Numbered from the stretch's first letter, positions 25,376 to 40,346 are shown. The stretch: 64,000 nucleotides of DNA from Paulinella micropora (GCA_009731375.1 BJOX01000248.1:31566-95565), one strand, 5' to 3'. A program made the numbers and translations. Notes: generated by a model not told the origin, from the sequence alone.

Positions 25376-26812
25376 ATGCCGAGGCTGGGGAACCCCAGCC
25401 TGTGCCAGGTGTTCGCAAAAGTGGGGCTCAGAGAGAATGCCGAGTCTGGGGAACCCCAGACTGAGCCAGGTGTTCGTTCCCTACAGGCTGAGCGTAGGAG
25501 AGTTGGGAGTCCTAACCCCAGTTTAGCCCCTCTACCCTCACCTATCAAACCCGTGAAACACAAACAATCCTCAGGCCCATCAACCCCAAAGCGTCAATTG
25601 CCCCCTTCCTCAACCCCACCGATCAATCTAGCCAGCTATAGTCGAGAGAGGCCTCGTTCCCTTAAGTGTCAGGGACTAAACAAAAAGAAGGAAGAGTGTA
25701 ATATTTCCTTAGAGTTTGATAAGAGAGGGCCTAATGCCGAGCAAGCTTCTCGGTTAGCCTTTGGCTTTTATTGCGGATACCACGCCAGAAAGCAGGATCC
25801 AGAGTATCCTTTGCTTGATCTAGCTGTCAGCCCCCACCTCCGACCCCCCAAATCCCCTTATTATCCGGATGAGAGAGGTTTGCGAGAGGATGCAAAGAAG
25901 AGAGGGATAACAGTACCACCTCCATTCACCCTCACACTCACAAGCCCAACACGCACAGAGGGAGTAAGCGAGAAGAGTAAAGAGGGCAAGGAGGGAGTGG
26001 GCGAGACTGTGAGGGGGAGAAGTGACAACAACACCACAGCCCCACCCCGCACCACTTCACCTGCACCATCAGTCGACACAGACGATATGCCTGTCTTGAA
26101 GAGCAATGAAGATGAAGAAGAAGACGAAGAAGAAGAAGACGAGCTCGACTGGAATGAGGATTCGAGATGCTCGGATGAAATCACACATGATATGGCGATG
26201 GCAGCTTGTGCAGATGAGAGCTGGAGTGAGCATGTGTGCTTCACGAGAGCGGGGAGAGTGAGAAAGCCCACACAACAGAGTGACACGGAGGACGATACTC
26301 ACGATGTTGATGGGGGTACGGCACCTGCCGTACTGCCCAGTGCTGTTGCAGGGACCCAGGGGACCAAGAGGAGCCAACAGGGAGCAGCAACTGCAACCCC
26401 ACCACCACAAACAGGTCCAACACAACAAGCACAGACACCAACCACCACCCCACCACTCATCACTTTCAAAGACATTACACAGATTGCACAACAATTCAAT
26501 ACAACCTGCATAAGAGAGAGCAGTGGAGAGGTGAAGAGAGTGGACGACGGGAAGCTAGTGGTAGACGAGTTCTTGACAGATGTGGTGAGAGCAATAGATG
26601 GAGTGTACATAGCACACGCATCACGCACCTCACCGTCATCACCACTACAGACCCATGACAACAACACTCCAAAGCCACCTTCATCAAAACACAAACACAG
26701 CAAGCAATATGCGTTAGTGTTAGATGGGGAGGGGGGAAGAGACAAGAGGAACACAATGGTGCAGGATAGTGGGTCGTCGAGAGATAGCTTGCAATGTAGA
26801 TATGTTGCATGA
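25376..26812 (+). CDS. copia linker and protease N-terminal region
   Basis: A 478-residue open frame. Most of it is low-complexity Pro, Ser, Thr and Glu sequence with an acidic block, and a Cys/His-containing region at ~100-150. Only the extreme end shows the copia protease signature: QDSGSSRDS, matching the DSG(A/S)S active-site loop. The frame stops shortly after, and protease-like sequence resumes at 26,927. It begins inside two short repeats that fold into hairpins (25,382-25,462). The long linker is unusual for copia elements. Confidence 0.55.
   Translation: MPRLGNPSLCQVFAKVGLRENAESGEPQTEPGVRSLQAERRRVGSPNPSLAPLPSPIKPVKHKQSSGPSTPKRQLPPSSTPPINLASYSRERPRSLKCQGLNKKKEECNISLEFDKRGPNAEQASRLAFGFYCGYHARKQDPEYPLLDLAVSPHLRPPKSPYYPDERGLREDAKKRGITVPPPFTLTLTSPTRTEGVSEKSKEGKEGVGETVRGRSDNNTTAPPRTTSPAPSVDTDDMPVLKSNEDEEEDEEEEDELDWNEDSRCSDEITHDMAMAACADESWSEHVCFTRAGRVRKPTQQSDTEDDTHDVDGGTAPAVLPSAVAGTQGTKRSQQGAATATPPPQTGPTQQAQTPTTTPPLITFKDITQIAQQFNTTCIRESSGEVKRVDDGKLVVDEFLTDVVRAIDGVYIAHASRTSPSSPLQTHDNNTPKPPSSKHKHSKQYALVLDGEGGRDKRNTMVQDSGSSRDSLQCRYVA
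25382..25462 (+). repeat. Two covarying hairpins in a short tandem repeat
   Basis: Perfect 9-bp stems with an AA loop at 25,382-25,401 (aggctggggaaccccagcct) and 25,443-25,462 (agtctggggaaccccagact). The two copies differ by G to T on one arm and the matching C to A on the other, so base pairing is kept. Confidence 0.85.
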
Positions 26813-26926
26813 CGTTAAGTCTGTCCCCCCCCCGTCAAGTTAGTAACCGGAAACGGAGAGTGTGAGATAGGACAGGAAGGGACAGCTAGGGTCACTAGGA
26901 TCAACGGACAGGGGAAACCGGTCACA

Positions 26927-27199
26927 GTGTCAAGGCCTATGTTGCTTGATACGAGGCTGCCAGTTAACATAGCGTCGACCGGTAGGATGGATCACATCCA
27001 CCATCGGTCTATCATTCACCAGAATGGACAGCTGGTGATTTTGAAACGCCCCATAAGACTAGAGGAGAACAACGTGCTAGTCAGAGGTAGGCTCATGTCA
27101 ACCCTCCTATACAGGTGGGACGACGAGTTCGACACCCCATCAGACATCAACGAGCGTTATGCACCGCCACAGAAACAGGGCAGGGGTGTAGTGGGGTAG
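26927..27199 (+). pseudogene. copia protease C-terminal part
   Basis: A 90-residue frame continuing the protease region in another frame, ending with short beta-rich sequence before the gag_pre-integrase domain. The assignment rests on its position between the DSGSS motif and the HHCC domain. Confidence 0.4.
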
Positions 27200-28629
27200 G
27201 TGGGGAGGGAAACCCCAAAAGAGAAAGAGAGGAAGAGAAGCGTAGGCAGAGTGACATTATATGTGTCTTACCCCCGCAAGCCCGGCGCTGTTAGAAAGGT
27301 AGACATAGAATTGTTTCACTATGCTTGTGGTCATTATAGCTCTAAGAAGATGAGAGCTCAGGCTAATGCATTAGGCATAAAGCTAGTAGGAGATGAGAAC
27401 AGAGTGAAGTTTTGTGAGGCTTGCATGATAGGTAAGGCTAAGCAGTTACCTAGATTTAAAGCTAATCAGATAGAGAGAGCTAGTAAGCCAGGAATAGTTT
27501 TGCATATAGACACCGGAACGTGGTCGGTCAATACACGGGAAGAGGCATAAATTTTCCGTCACTGACGATTACTCGTTGTTTATTTTAGACTTTTATTTAT
27601 CACATAAGAACGAATTTATCGACTGCATTAAACAAGCAGTAGCCTTTTACGAGAGACAGACAGGAAATAAAGTAAGAGAGATGAGATGTGATCAGGAGTT
27701 TGACGTCCCGAAAGAGGTGATAGTGGTGGACGCCGAGACAGTTTGTTTGGAAAACCTCAGCTACGGGGGACAAAGATGGCAACCCCATAGCTGAGAAGGC
27801 TAACGACATTACGGCCGGGGCCGCTAGGGCCATGAGGTACCATGCAGAACTGTTTATCTCGTTTTGGGCAGAAATGGAGCACTCAGCCACCACCCTCCAC
27901 ATTTTGCTCGCCACCCATGGGCCAAGAAAATGGATATCGCCCTATGAACAGCTTTTAGGCCGGAAACCCTTCCTCACCCACCTTAGGCCGATAGGATGTA
28001 TGGGAGTTATGTACACAGGCAAGGGTAGAAAAGGACAGTTTAGGGGTAAGAAGGTCGTGCTAGTAGGGTACGACCTATTTAGGGAGTTATACAGGGTGTG
28101 GGACGGGAGGAAAGTAATAGCAGGAGTTAGAAACGTGCGTGTCGACCCGTACGTGGTAGGTAAAGCAGCACACCCAGAAAGGAGCGTTAAGTGGGATGAG
28201 GATGGAGCTGAGGGGGAGAGTGAAAGTAACGATGTCGATGTCGAAGAGACAGACACCACACCCAACACCACCACAGACACCACCACTCACACACAAGAGG
28301 AAACGACACAGACACATGACGACGATGACGCATACGACCATGTCGATGAGGATAGTCAGTCAGGTAGTCACCAAGGACAGGGGGAATATGGAGGGGACAC
28401 AGGGGGAGGCAGTTTCGATCGCAAACACATACAAACACAAGATAGCTTATCTACACAGGACATCGACACCACATCGCCAGCTGCACCTCATCCCACCGAC
28501 ACAACCCCGCAGACAACAAACACAGGACTAGGACATGCACACGCACTCACAGATGCATCTGACCCTCAGACACATCACGAGAGAAGAGCATATGAAGAGA
28601 GTGAGCAACCTAGTAAAGGCAGAACATAG
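27200..28629 (+). pseudogene. int: copia integrase (HHCC plus DDE core)
   Basis: 27,200-27,550 holds the pre-integrase zinc domain (HYACGH ... FCEACMIGKAK) and the first catalytic Asp (LHIDTGTW). After a frame break, 27,576-27,794 has the second Asp (MRCDQEFD). In the next frame the catalytic Glu lies in NPIAEKAND, followed by a C-terminal copia signature LRPIGCMGVMYTGKGRKG and VLVGYD. The three DDE residues are all present, but in three frames. A long acidic Thr/His-rich linker follows. Confidence 0.75.
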
Positions 28630-28770
28630 GAGCAGAGTGACAAAATCACAGACGCAAACATAGTTCACGAGAGTAAAAGAGTAAGACGAGAGGCACACAA
28701 ACCACCTACACGACCGCATACTGAACTAAAACGAGAACGAAAGGTAGTTGAGGTTCAGGAACTAGAGGGA

Positions 28771-30001
28771 GTGAGAGTGAGAGCCCCTGCAAGGGAGTGG
28801 GGAGAAGAGTGGGCAGAGAAGACATACGGAGTAGGCTGGGATAGCAAAGTACGTGAAGGAATAGTCAAGCAGAAATGCAACCCCAAAGAAAGGCTGAAAG
28901 TTAGAAAGCAGCCCAAGCCATCTCACTTTGTACAGTTTGAGGATAGGTTTGAGAAGATGCTAGACTCAGAGATAACCAAGTACAGGGTAAGTGAGGGGGG
29001 TCCGTATTGCCTGCTGGAGAGCTGGAGAGTGCTATGTTATGCTATGACAGATGCATGAATGAACCAAATAAGTTTTTGCTCTATTTAAACATACGTGTGC
29101 CGAAAGAGATAGCTGAGCAGGGGATGACAGCAAAGGATTTGCAGGAAGGCATGAAGAAGGAGATACAGTCCCTTAAGGACTTCAAAACTTACACATGGTT
29201 AAGCATAGTGAGGCCAAAAAGGCCGGTGTTAACAAGATAGTCAGGCTCACATGGGTTCACAAGGTGAAGGTAGACGAGAACAATAGAAAGTTTGTGAAGT
29301 CTAGATTAGCTTTGAGAGGAGACATGCTAGAGCCAGGAGTTAGCTTCAACCCTGACCAGTTGTTTTTTCCTTGTGCCTCGCATCGCTCGCTGCTCATGCT
29401 TGCCAAACTTGCTGCCTGGCATGGAAATAAGCTCTACGGGATAGACTTTAAGAATGCTTACTTAAATGCACGCATAAAAGACCCGGTATTCGCCTATGCT
29501 CCTGATGTTATGGACAGAGAGGGTAGAGAGGGGATGATATTGCGTGTAGATGATGCTTTGTATGGGGCGCCACAGGCAGGTAGGAGATGGTACGATATAC
29601 TAGCCCCACAGTTAGAAAAGCTAGGTTTTAGGCTGTTAGAATCAGATCTATGCATGTTCGTAGAGAAAGACAAGCCTATACGAGAAGCTATAGTAGGAAT
29701 ATTTCACGTGGATGATTTAATATTTTCCGCGCCTAGCACAGAAGCTTATGAAAAATTCGCGTCTGCGTTAGAAAAGCATTACCCGCTAAAAAGGCTAGGA
29801 GTCGCAAAGGAGTTCAAAGGAATAGAGTTAGTGCAGGAGAAAGGTAGGATTGTTCTGCACCAGCGTAAATACCAGTTGCAGGTGCTCAGAGAGTTCGGGT
29901 ATGATAAGTCTCGTCCCGTAAGCACCCCAGCGTTAGATCAGTTGCCAGTAGCTATGTCCGAGGACGCGGCTTTACGGCGGCGCCAAGTTCGCAATAGCTA
30001 G
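28771..30001 (+). pseudogene. rt: copia reverse transcriptase
   Basis: 28,771-29,240 carries the N-terminal RT_LTR region in two frames. 29,195-30,001 carries the palm: GIDFKNAYLNA (motif A), LYGAPQAGRRWYD (copia-type motif B) and FHVDDLIF (motif C, equivalent to YVDD). Catalytic Asp residues are intact. Frame breaks separate it from integrase and RNase H. Confidence 0.85.
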
Positions 30002-30032
30002 TATAGTCGGTAGTCTTCTTTATTTATCTAAG

Positions 30033-30686
30033 ATGACTAGGCCGGATATAGAACAGGCGCTCAATGCAGCTAGTGTTATGCAGACTTTAGATAGGGGAAT
30101 CACTTATGCAATGTTAGGAAGCATATTGCGGTATTTAATAGGCTCATTTCGCGGGTTAGCATTTCACGGGCCTAAATCTTCGCAAGAAGGTAATACTTAC
30201 CCTAAAGTCACGCTGTTGCCAGATGCGGCCCACAAGGTTTGCACGAAAACCGGAAAGTCACGTACAGGTTACGTAATTCTCTGGGGGGGAGACCCCATAG
30301 GTTGGCTTTCGAAAAGGCAGAGTAGGATGGCTCTTAGTTCGAATGATGCAGAAATTTTCGCAGCTACTGAGTGTATTAGAGAGGGATTAGCTGTAGGTCA
30401 TGTTAGACAGGATCTCGGAATTCCGCAAAAAGGTCCGGTTGAATTATTCGAGGATAATACCCAAACAATTCTCGCAGGTGAACGCGGATTATCCGGACCA
30501 CGCACCAAGCATATACCTCTTGAATTACATTTCATACATCATTCACAGAGAGATGGAGAGATGAAGTTTATTAAAGTTAGTACTAAAAAGCAAATAGGCG
30601 ATCTACTTACCAAACCGTTGCCGCGCGAGCAGTTCATTTACTTGCTCAACAAATTTACGGTCATCATTCCGGGTACACCGGAGTGA
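30033..30686 (+). CDS. copia RNase H
   Basis: The C-terminal copia RNase H: RTGYVILWGGDPIGWLSKRQ, LSSNDAEIFAATECIRE with catalytic-type acidic residues, EDNTQTI, RTKHIPLELHFI and DLLTKPLPREQF, all hallmarks of Ty1/copia RNase H. The frame stops at TGA 30,684-30,686. The following DIRS-like RT frame is in the same phase. Confidence 0.85.
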   Translation: MTRPDIEQALNAASVMQTLDRGITYAMLGSILRYLIGSFRGLAFHGPKSSQEGNTYPKVTLLPDAAHKVCTKTGKSRTGYVILWGGDPIGWLSKRQSRMALSSNDAEIFAATECIREGLAVGHVRQDLGIPQKGPVELFEDNTQTILAGERGLSGPRTKHIPLELHFIHHSQRDGEMKFIKVSTKKQIGDLLTKPLPREQFIYLLNKFTVIIPGTPE

Positions 30687-30692
30687 TTACGG

Positions 30693-32378
30693 GTGTCTCT
30701 CGATGAAGTAACGTGGCTGAAAGGTTTCCTCACTGGCACCCAGACTTTCTACAGGGGCACGGGAGAGTTCCTCCGCGACTATTCCATTGTAGATAGATTG
30801 TTACCCGAAGATAACCGGAAGCTTTACGAAGAAGTCTTCAGCTGCGTAGAGAAAGGATACATGGTGGGACCGTTCACCAGACCTCCTTTCCCCAATGATG
30901 AGGAAAAGAACCAAGCGATTGTTTCGAGGCAGTACGCAATCCCCAAAGACAAATGGCGTCCAGAGAACGGCAAGAAGAGGCTCATCAATGACCTTTCGTA
31001 CCATCGTCTTCTTTCCTTTAATCAGCTTTGCCCCCGAACTGACGATGGGGTCGGTTATTATTCACACGACGGACAGATGGCTAGGATAGTCGAGGCGGGA
31101 CTGGGTTGCGTAGCAGTCATTGCCGACATCAAGGACGCCTACAGGCAAACCCCGCTGGACCCTTCGGTATTTTGGCAGAACGTAGTGGCAGCCAAGCATC
31201 CGGAGACCGGCGTCATCGAGTACTTTGTTCAAGTCTGCCCGGGTTTCGGCGGTACACCAGCTGCGGATCAATGGAATAGATTCTCTCGGGCCTTAGAGGT
31301 CATTTTTCTTTTCCGGAAAGTCCCGATGAAACTCTTCGTTGACAACTCGGACATTATTGCCAAGAACTGGGAACGAGCTTTTGCACTGCTCAAGAAATTC
31401 AAGGCCCTATCGAAGCGTTTCGGCATCCCCTGGCACAAAGAAGAAGTGAGCCAAACCTTCCGCGCGTTGGGGTGGTACAAGGATACCAGGGTAGGGCATT
31501 GGTACGTAGAGTTACCAAACGACAAGAGAGACATCGTGCTTTCCGGTTTACTCCGCCTCGCCACCAACTCTCTGTTCAAGCTGAAGACGCTCGAGAGGCT
31601 CCTCGGCTTGCTCTCCTACGTTTCTCAAATGTTGTTCTTTGCACGTCCTGCAGTGGGCCAGCTGCGCCAACAGTACAACAGTTATGTCAGGGCCGAGGCC
31701 AAGACAGCACGCGTGTGCGCTCGGACGTCGGCGGCGGCAAGGTGGGCCCGTGGAGTGCTGGTGGATCGTCTGCCCATTTCGGACTTTCTACGAGTCGGAC
31801 ACTTTGACAATCAGAAGATGGTGTGGGTAGGAGATAATGGGAAGTGTACTGTTTGGACCGATGCGAACCTCTCACTGGTAGGAGAGACGCAGGTGGGGGG
31901 AAAGGGGGCGCTCATCGCGGCCCCGGATCGGTCCAGGGGGTTATACATCTCAGAAAGTTGGACAGATCAGGAGTTAGTCCTGCTGAGGTCAAACAAGAAC
32001 ATACCCTCCTCCCCCCAGCGTGAAGTTCACTGTGCCTTTTCTGCGGCGTTGAGAGTGGCCACAGTCCTTGGCTTGCGTAAGGTCCATGTCGTAACGGACT
32101 GTAAGGCGGCGGCGGGCTTTATTAACTCGTGTTACTCGGCACAGCCGCACGTTCAGAAACTTTTAGAGATGTGGGCCACGAAGTTAGTCCAGGCAAGCGT
32201 TGTGTTGACGGCCTCTCACGTTCCGCGAGAACGCATCGCCATTGTGGACTGCCTGGCCCGTGCGCAGGTAGACCGAGCGCAAGACTTATGGCAAGGGATG
32301 AACCCGTCCGCGCTTTCTTCAACGCGTCTGCGGCCGCTACAGAAGTCCCTTGGCTCGTCGACTCTGCGGTCGAACTAA
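30693..32378 (+). CDS. DIRS-like reverse transcriptase and RNase H
   Basis: A 561-residue intact frame. RT: KRLINDLS, then ADIKDAYRQTP (motif A), GFGGTPAADQWNRFSRA (motif B), LFVDNSDII (motif C), then the LGW and thumb-like LxxLLGLLSYVSQ. RNase H: VWTDANLS, VVTDCKAAAGFINS and ASHVPRERIAIVDCLARA. This pattern and the following tyrosine recombinase place it with DIRS/PAT-type YR retroelements. Motif C reads VDN rather than VDD, which may reduce polymerase activity. No ATG start: the frame opens after the copia TGA, and ORF1/gag of a DIRS element is absent. Confidence 0.75.
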   Translation: MSLDEVTWLKGFLTGTQTFYRGTGEFLRDYSIVDRLLPEDNRKLYEEVFSCVEKGYMVGPFTRPPFPNDEEKNQAIVSRQYAIPKDKWRPENGKKRLINDLSYHRLLSFNQLCPRTDDGVGYYSHDGQMARIVEAGLGCVAVIADIKDAYRQTPLDPSVFWQNVVAAKHPETGVIEYFVQVCPGFGGTPAADQWNRFSRALEVIFLFRKVPMKLFVDNSDIIAKNWERAFALLKKFKALSKRFGIPWHKEEVSQTFRALGWYKDTRVGHWYVELPNDKRDIVLSGLLRLATNSLFKLKTLERLLGLLSYVSQMLFFARPAVGQLRQQYNSYVRAEAKTARVCARTSAAARWARGVLVDRLPISDFLRVGHFDNQKMVWVGDNGKCTVWTDANLSLVGETQVGGKGALIAAPDRSRGLYISESWTDQELVLLRSNKNIPSSPQREVHCAFSAALRVATVLGLRKVHVVTDCKAAAGFINSCYSAQPHVQKLLEMWATKLVQASVVLTASHVPRERIAIVDCLARAQVDRAQDLWQGMNPSALSSTRLRPLQKSLGSSTLRSN

Positions 32379-33363
32379 TGGCCCAATCGCTTTCAGCTGG
32401 AACCAGTGCAACGTATGGATCGGCCATTCACAAACTTCAAGAGTTCGGGGAGTCCTACGCTACGGAACGTTGGAAGCCCCAGTGGTGGAGGCCGGACCCA
32501 GTATTCATCGTACTCTTCCTTGTTTGGCTATCCCGTTTCTTCGCTGTTTCAACCGTCAAAGTATATATGTACGCCATCCGAGATTTCTGCCTCCGTTTGG
32601 GAATGGACGACCCAACCGACAACCACTATGTTGAGATGGCATGGAAAGGAATCAAGCGCAGTAAGCGCACGAAGTTGGACAATCGTTTAACCTTTGAGTT
32701 TTGGATGCTGCTCGCCGTCGCTTCCTTCGTCTTCGGTCAGCGGTCCAACAGGACCATCCCCAAGTCTGAGCGCCATCTGTGGATAACCGTGGTAACCGTG
32801 GCGGTCTGGGGCTTTTTGGTCTGTTCCGGGTCGGCGAGCTGGTAGCCTCCGGCTCCCTTGCTACCTGTCGTTTCCTTGTAAATTCTTGTGTAAGGACTGT
32901 CTTCGCCGACTGCCTCACTCTTATCATGGTTCGGCTTGACGGCGCCAAGCAGGATCCCTTCCGACGTGGCTGTGACGTGGGACTCGGAGAGCAAGACAAC
33001 CCGCTGGTCTGCCCACATGAGTGGAAGAAGCTTTACTGCGACAGCCGTGACTGTTTCAAGCTTCCGTCAGCCGGTCTACAACCTTTCTTCCGCCTAGCTG
33101 ATAATTCCCCAATCAACCGCTCGGTTTTTGTCGACACCATGCGCATCCTCCTGAAGAAGGCCCGTGTTCCAACGGCGGCCCGTTTCAACGGAATTTCGCT
33201 ACGCCGTGGGGGTGCTGCTCGTCTCTTCGCCTGCGGCGCCTCCGACACTGCTTTCATGCGAGCGGGCAGGTGGTCGTCCAGCTGCTTCAGACTCTACGTG
33301 GGCGCCAGCATGACGGAACTCGTTACAGAACAGAAAGCGATGGGGGGTTCAGAAAAACTCTAG
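32288..33363 (+). pseudogene. DIRS-like tyrosine recombinase (one frameshift)
   Basis: Begins by overlapping the RNase H end. The N-terminal SAM-like core-binding domain is at 32,288-32,800. A frame change in a G/T-rich run near 32,800-32,815 leads to the catalytic part: GLFRVGEL (first catalytic Arg), SLRRGGAARL (second Arg box), GRWSS and the FRLYV tyrosine. It would cut and join a circular cDNA without making target duplications. The one frame change splits it. Confidence 0.75.
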
Positions 33364-34691
33364 GCTCAGGCTCGGGTGGGGGTTAGTCTGACTTAGTTTC
33401 ATACTCGCTCTTTGTCAGTGTGACCGGGCCGTTCAAGTTCTTGGACGGATCCGGCCGCAGTATTCCGTTTTCCTTGTTGTAAGATGAGCGAGCTTGAAAG
33501 AGCATTTGAAGCCTAGACCCTTTTTTTCTTTCCCCACTTGATTCCGACGAGATCGGATCGTCTAAGCTTCCATTAAAGCTCCGTTTCTTTGTCATCTGTT
33601 CTCAGTAAGAAAATGTAACAAAGGATTAAAGTAGATTTTAACGGGCCAGTCAAAAACAGTAAAATGTCAACGGTACTGGTTTTGGCCGGTCGTTAAAGTA
33701 CTTAGTCTGATATGTCACAGCTATAGATTATAGCTAAATATTAATAGATAAATAACTCAGAGTCTTGTAACGTTAAGGTTTTGGTTTTAATACTATGATT
33801 CGCGTTTCAACAAGTTCGCGCTATATATACCTCATCTTCGCAAACCCCGCCGCCGGTCGGCCAAGAGGCGGATTCTTCTGATGCTAGGTCAGCGACTCTA
33901 ACTAGATTGCGTCAGGACTTGCTTCTTTACGTGATCTCAGGCAGCACGATCGTGCTTTTGCTTAATAAGGATGCATATGAGGTGACAGTCTTGTGTCGCG
34001 AATCATAAGTTACAAAAAACACAAATTATTGATCAATATTAAAACCAAAAGATTAACAGTACTCTAGATCTAAGCTTAGTATAACGTATACTGAGTATTA
34101 CTCAGTAGTATTCAAGTAATACTAAGTACTACTGTAGGTACTATAACTAGTATAATATATATAGTAGTAGTACTACTACTAGTATTGCTAGTATTGTACC
34201 GTAGGCTGTAGTACTAGCTATAGTAGTAGTCATACTAACTAAGTCACCTAAGTTTGAATTCACGATCTACTAAACTAGCTAAATCTAGTCTTTCATTCAC
34301 AAGTCACAAGCTCAAGTGCACAACGTCAACTTCAATAGAAAAAGCGTATACACTTGAACTAAACTTGATCATGAAGTTATAATAATTACACTGTTATACT
34401 AGTTCAGTAGTTATATATATTTATTCTAGAAATTTACTAGTAAGTTTCAGTACAAATTTTTGTTTTCACATTGCCACTAAAGTGGCACCCCCCGCACGCA
34501 GGGCGTCCCAAGTCCTATCTTTCTCCAGAATGTTAGATCTCTCCACTTGTTGAAATTTGTCGCGGCCGGGTGTACCTAAGGTATAAAAACGTTTCGTAAA
34601 GAAAGCAGACCCAGTAAATTAACAGAGAAAAAACACCATAAAATTAAACAACTAGTACTAGTACTAGTAGTACTAGTAGTAGTACTACTAC
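33364..34691. other. AT-rich non-coding region with inverted repeats
   Basis: No gene seen. An inverted repeat pair lies at ~33,779-33,804 and ~33,994-34,051 (ttttggttttaat and atgattcgcg, each found again in reverse complement), possibly the 3' end of the DIRS-like element or a small MITE. 34,080-34,240 is rich in TAGTAC-type palindromes such as agtagtagtactactact. Confidence 0.5.
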
Positions 34692-34881
34692 CTATAGTAC
34701 TATGACAGTGTCGAGAGAGAGATAGAGAGAGAGAGAGAGAGCGCGAGAGATCGAGAGAAAGAGGAAGAGAAAGAAAGAAAGAAAGAGAGAGCGAGAGAGA
34801 GCGAGAGAGAGAGAGACAAGAGAGAGAGAGAGAGAGGAGAGGAGAGGAGAGGAGAGAGATCGAGCGAGTACTAGTGTTTGC

Positions 34882-34913
<32 letters not shown>

Positions 34914-34960
34914 ATTTCTCAGAGAAAGAGAGAGAAGACTAGAACCATAACGTGGTCCCA
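34692..34960. repeat. (GA)n low-complexity tract
   Basis: Purine-rich (GA)n with short interruptions. The minus-strand Ser/Leu frame across it is an artefact of composition. Confidence 0.9.
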
Positions 34961-36269
34961 AATACTTTTGCTGCAGCCATCATAACCTGGTCCAGCATTC
35001 ATTCACAGACAAAAGCGTCTAGAGATCCGTTAACGAATCTTTTGCTTCCTGTCGATTCCAGTACATGAATGCATTTTAAAATGTTGCAAACAAAGCAGAC
35101 AAAAGCGTCTAGAGATCAGCCGGGTGATGCAATGCTTCATAGAACTTATTCAATGCAACAGAAAAGTTAAGACTGTTATATATACGTGCTCGTTGTAAAC
35201 ATGCGTGTGCTTGCCTCGCTGCAAGCTGCGCAAGTGGGAGTTTTTCTTTTTCTAATTTATTTTTGTGAAGGTCCTTATGAGTCACATCACTTCAGTGTGG
35301 TCAAAGCTTCTGCTAGCTATAATGCGAATGCAGAAACATTTTGCTGTGAAACTCTCCTTGCCTGGCGCCATAGCATCGAGCAAAGTAGGTCAGCGAGTTG
35401 CTGATCATGAGAGTTGGACCCTGCCTAGTTACGGTTAAACCTTAAAATGACCATATCGTTACCAAAATTCAGAAGCAAATTGTTGCCTGATTAAAAACTC
35501 TGGGAGGTCCTGGCAGAACTTTTCAAAATTTGGCCTGAGCATTGCAAACTGGCTTTTTGCATAACGGTGACTAAGACGGAAACCGAAACAAAGACAAGAA
35601 CACGAAGCCAAAGGCTAAGGTGACCAAACCTCATAGTCTGTACACTATTGAGTTTTGCAACACAATTCATTTTACTGCGAGCACCTGTTAGAGTTTATTT
35701 TTGTGTTTCTGGTTTCTATGAACGTCGACAATAAAAAACAGGAGATCACAAACGGGGACTGCCGGGTAAGGTTGATCTCAGAGTAGCACCGGAAGTCAAA
35801 GCATGAGAAGGTAATTGTGTTCTACTAATCATACTAGTAAAAACGAAGGGAGCAGGAAGAACTAGACAAGAACCCCCTCCAAAGGGATTATTATTACTAG
35901 TAATAATGATATAGATTCCATGATCGAATTGCATATTACTGGAATAATATCAACATTGAAAATATTACGACGCCGTGACCAACCGCTGCAACAGCTATGC
36001 CAAATGTAACTACGGTAATGAAATGAAAGAAAGACGATGAATTTCAAACCTAAAAACACTGGTTCTTGGTCGGTTATAGGGGGTCTAATGGCCTCGCCCT
36101 GCATGACTGTCAGCCCGAGCGGAAGCCGCCTCCTAAAGACAACATAGATGCTGACGTTCCAAGAGACGAAAGCAGACAAGTGAATGGTTCTCAGCCGACG
36201 GAAAGAGAGGAATACAGTAAACAAGAGTATTAATATCGAGATTATGACCTAGTGGTCACGCCCACCTTC
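34961..36269. other. Intergenic region, no confident gene
   Basis: A 22-bp direct repeat (contains aaaagcgtctagagatc) occurs at 35,006-35,027 and 35,096-35,117. A 72-codon frame at 35,186-35,404 has a hydrophobic start but no recognisable family and no splice support. Nothing else is supported. Confidence 0.4.
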
Positions 36270-40193
<3,924 letters not shown>

Positions 40194-40283
40194 GTTGCCT
40201 CCTTCCTTGCAATCTTCGCTCCAGGCTTCAGGCTCTGGCTTCTGCACATCATGACAGAATCCAACTGCACTCTCTACACAAAC

Positions 40284-40286
<3 letters not shown>

Positions 40287-40344
<58 letters not shown>
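40287..40344 (+). repeat. Poly(A) homopolymer
   Basis: An uninterrupted A tract of about 58 nt, upstream of the ZIP gene. It could be the tail of an old retrocopy, or a slippage tract. No retrocopied sequence was recognised next to it. Confidence 0.9.

Positions 40345-40346
<2 letters not shown>

Larger units (their letters stand above)
23992..30686 (+). mobile_element. Ty1/copia retrotransposon, decayed
   Basis: Domain order gag, protease, integrase, reverse transcriptase, RNase H is diagnostic of Ty1/copia. Coding is broken into several frames. LTRs were not identified: a DIRS-like module begins within ~10 bp of the RNase H stop, so the 3' LTR is missing or lies beyond it. Confidence 0.85.

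Noticed and set aside
34692-34961. Minus-strand Ser/Leu-rich protein
   Set aside because: It lies wholly in a (GA)n tract.
23157-36000. LTR pair of the copia element
   Set aside because: Comparison of 23,157-23,991 with 33,364-36,000 by eye showed only an 11-base match (aactcagagtc), not enough for LTRs.
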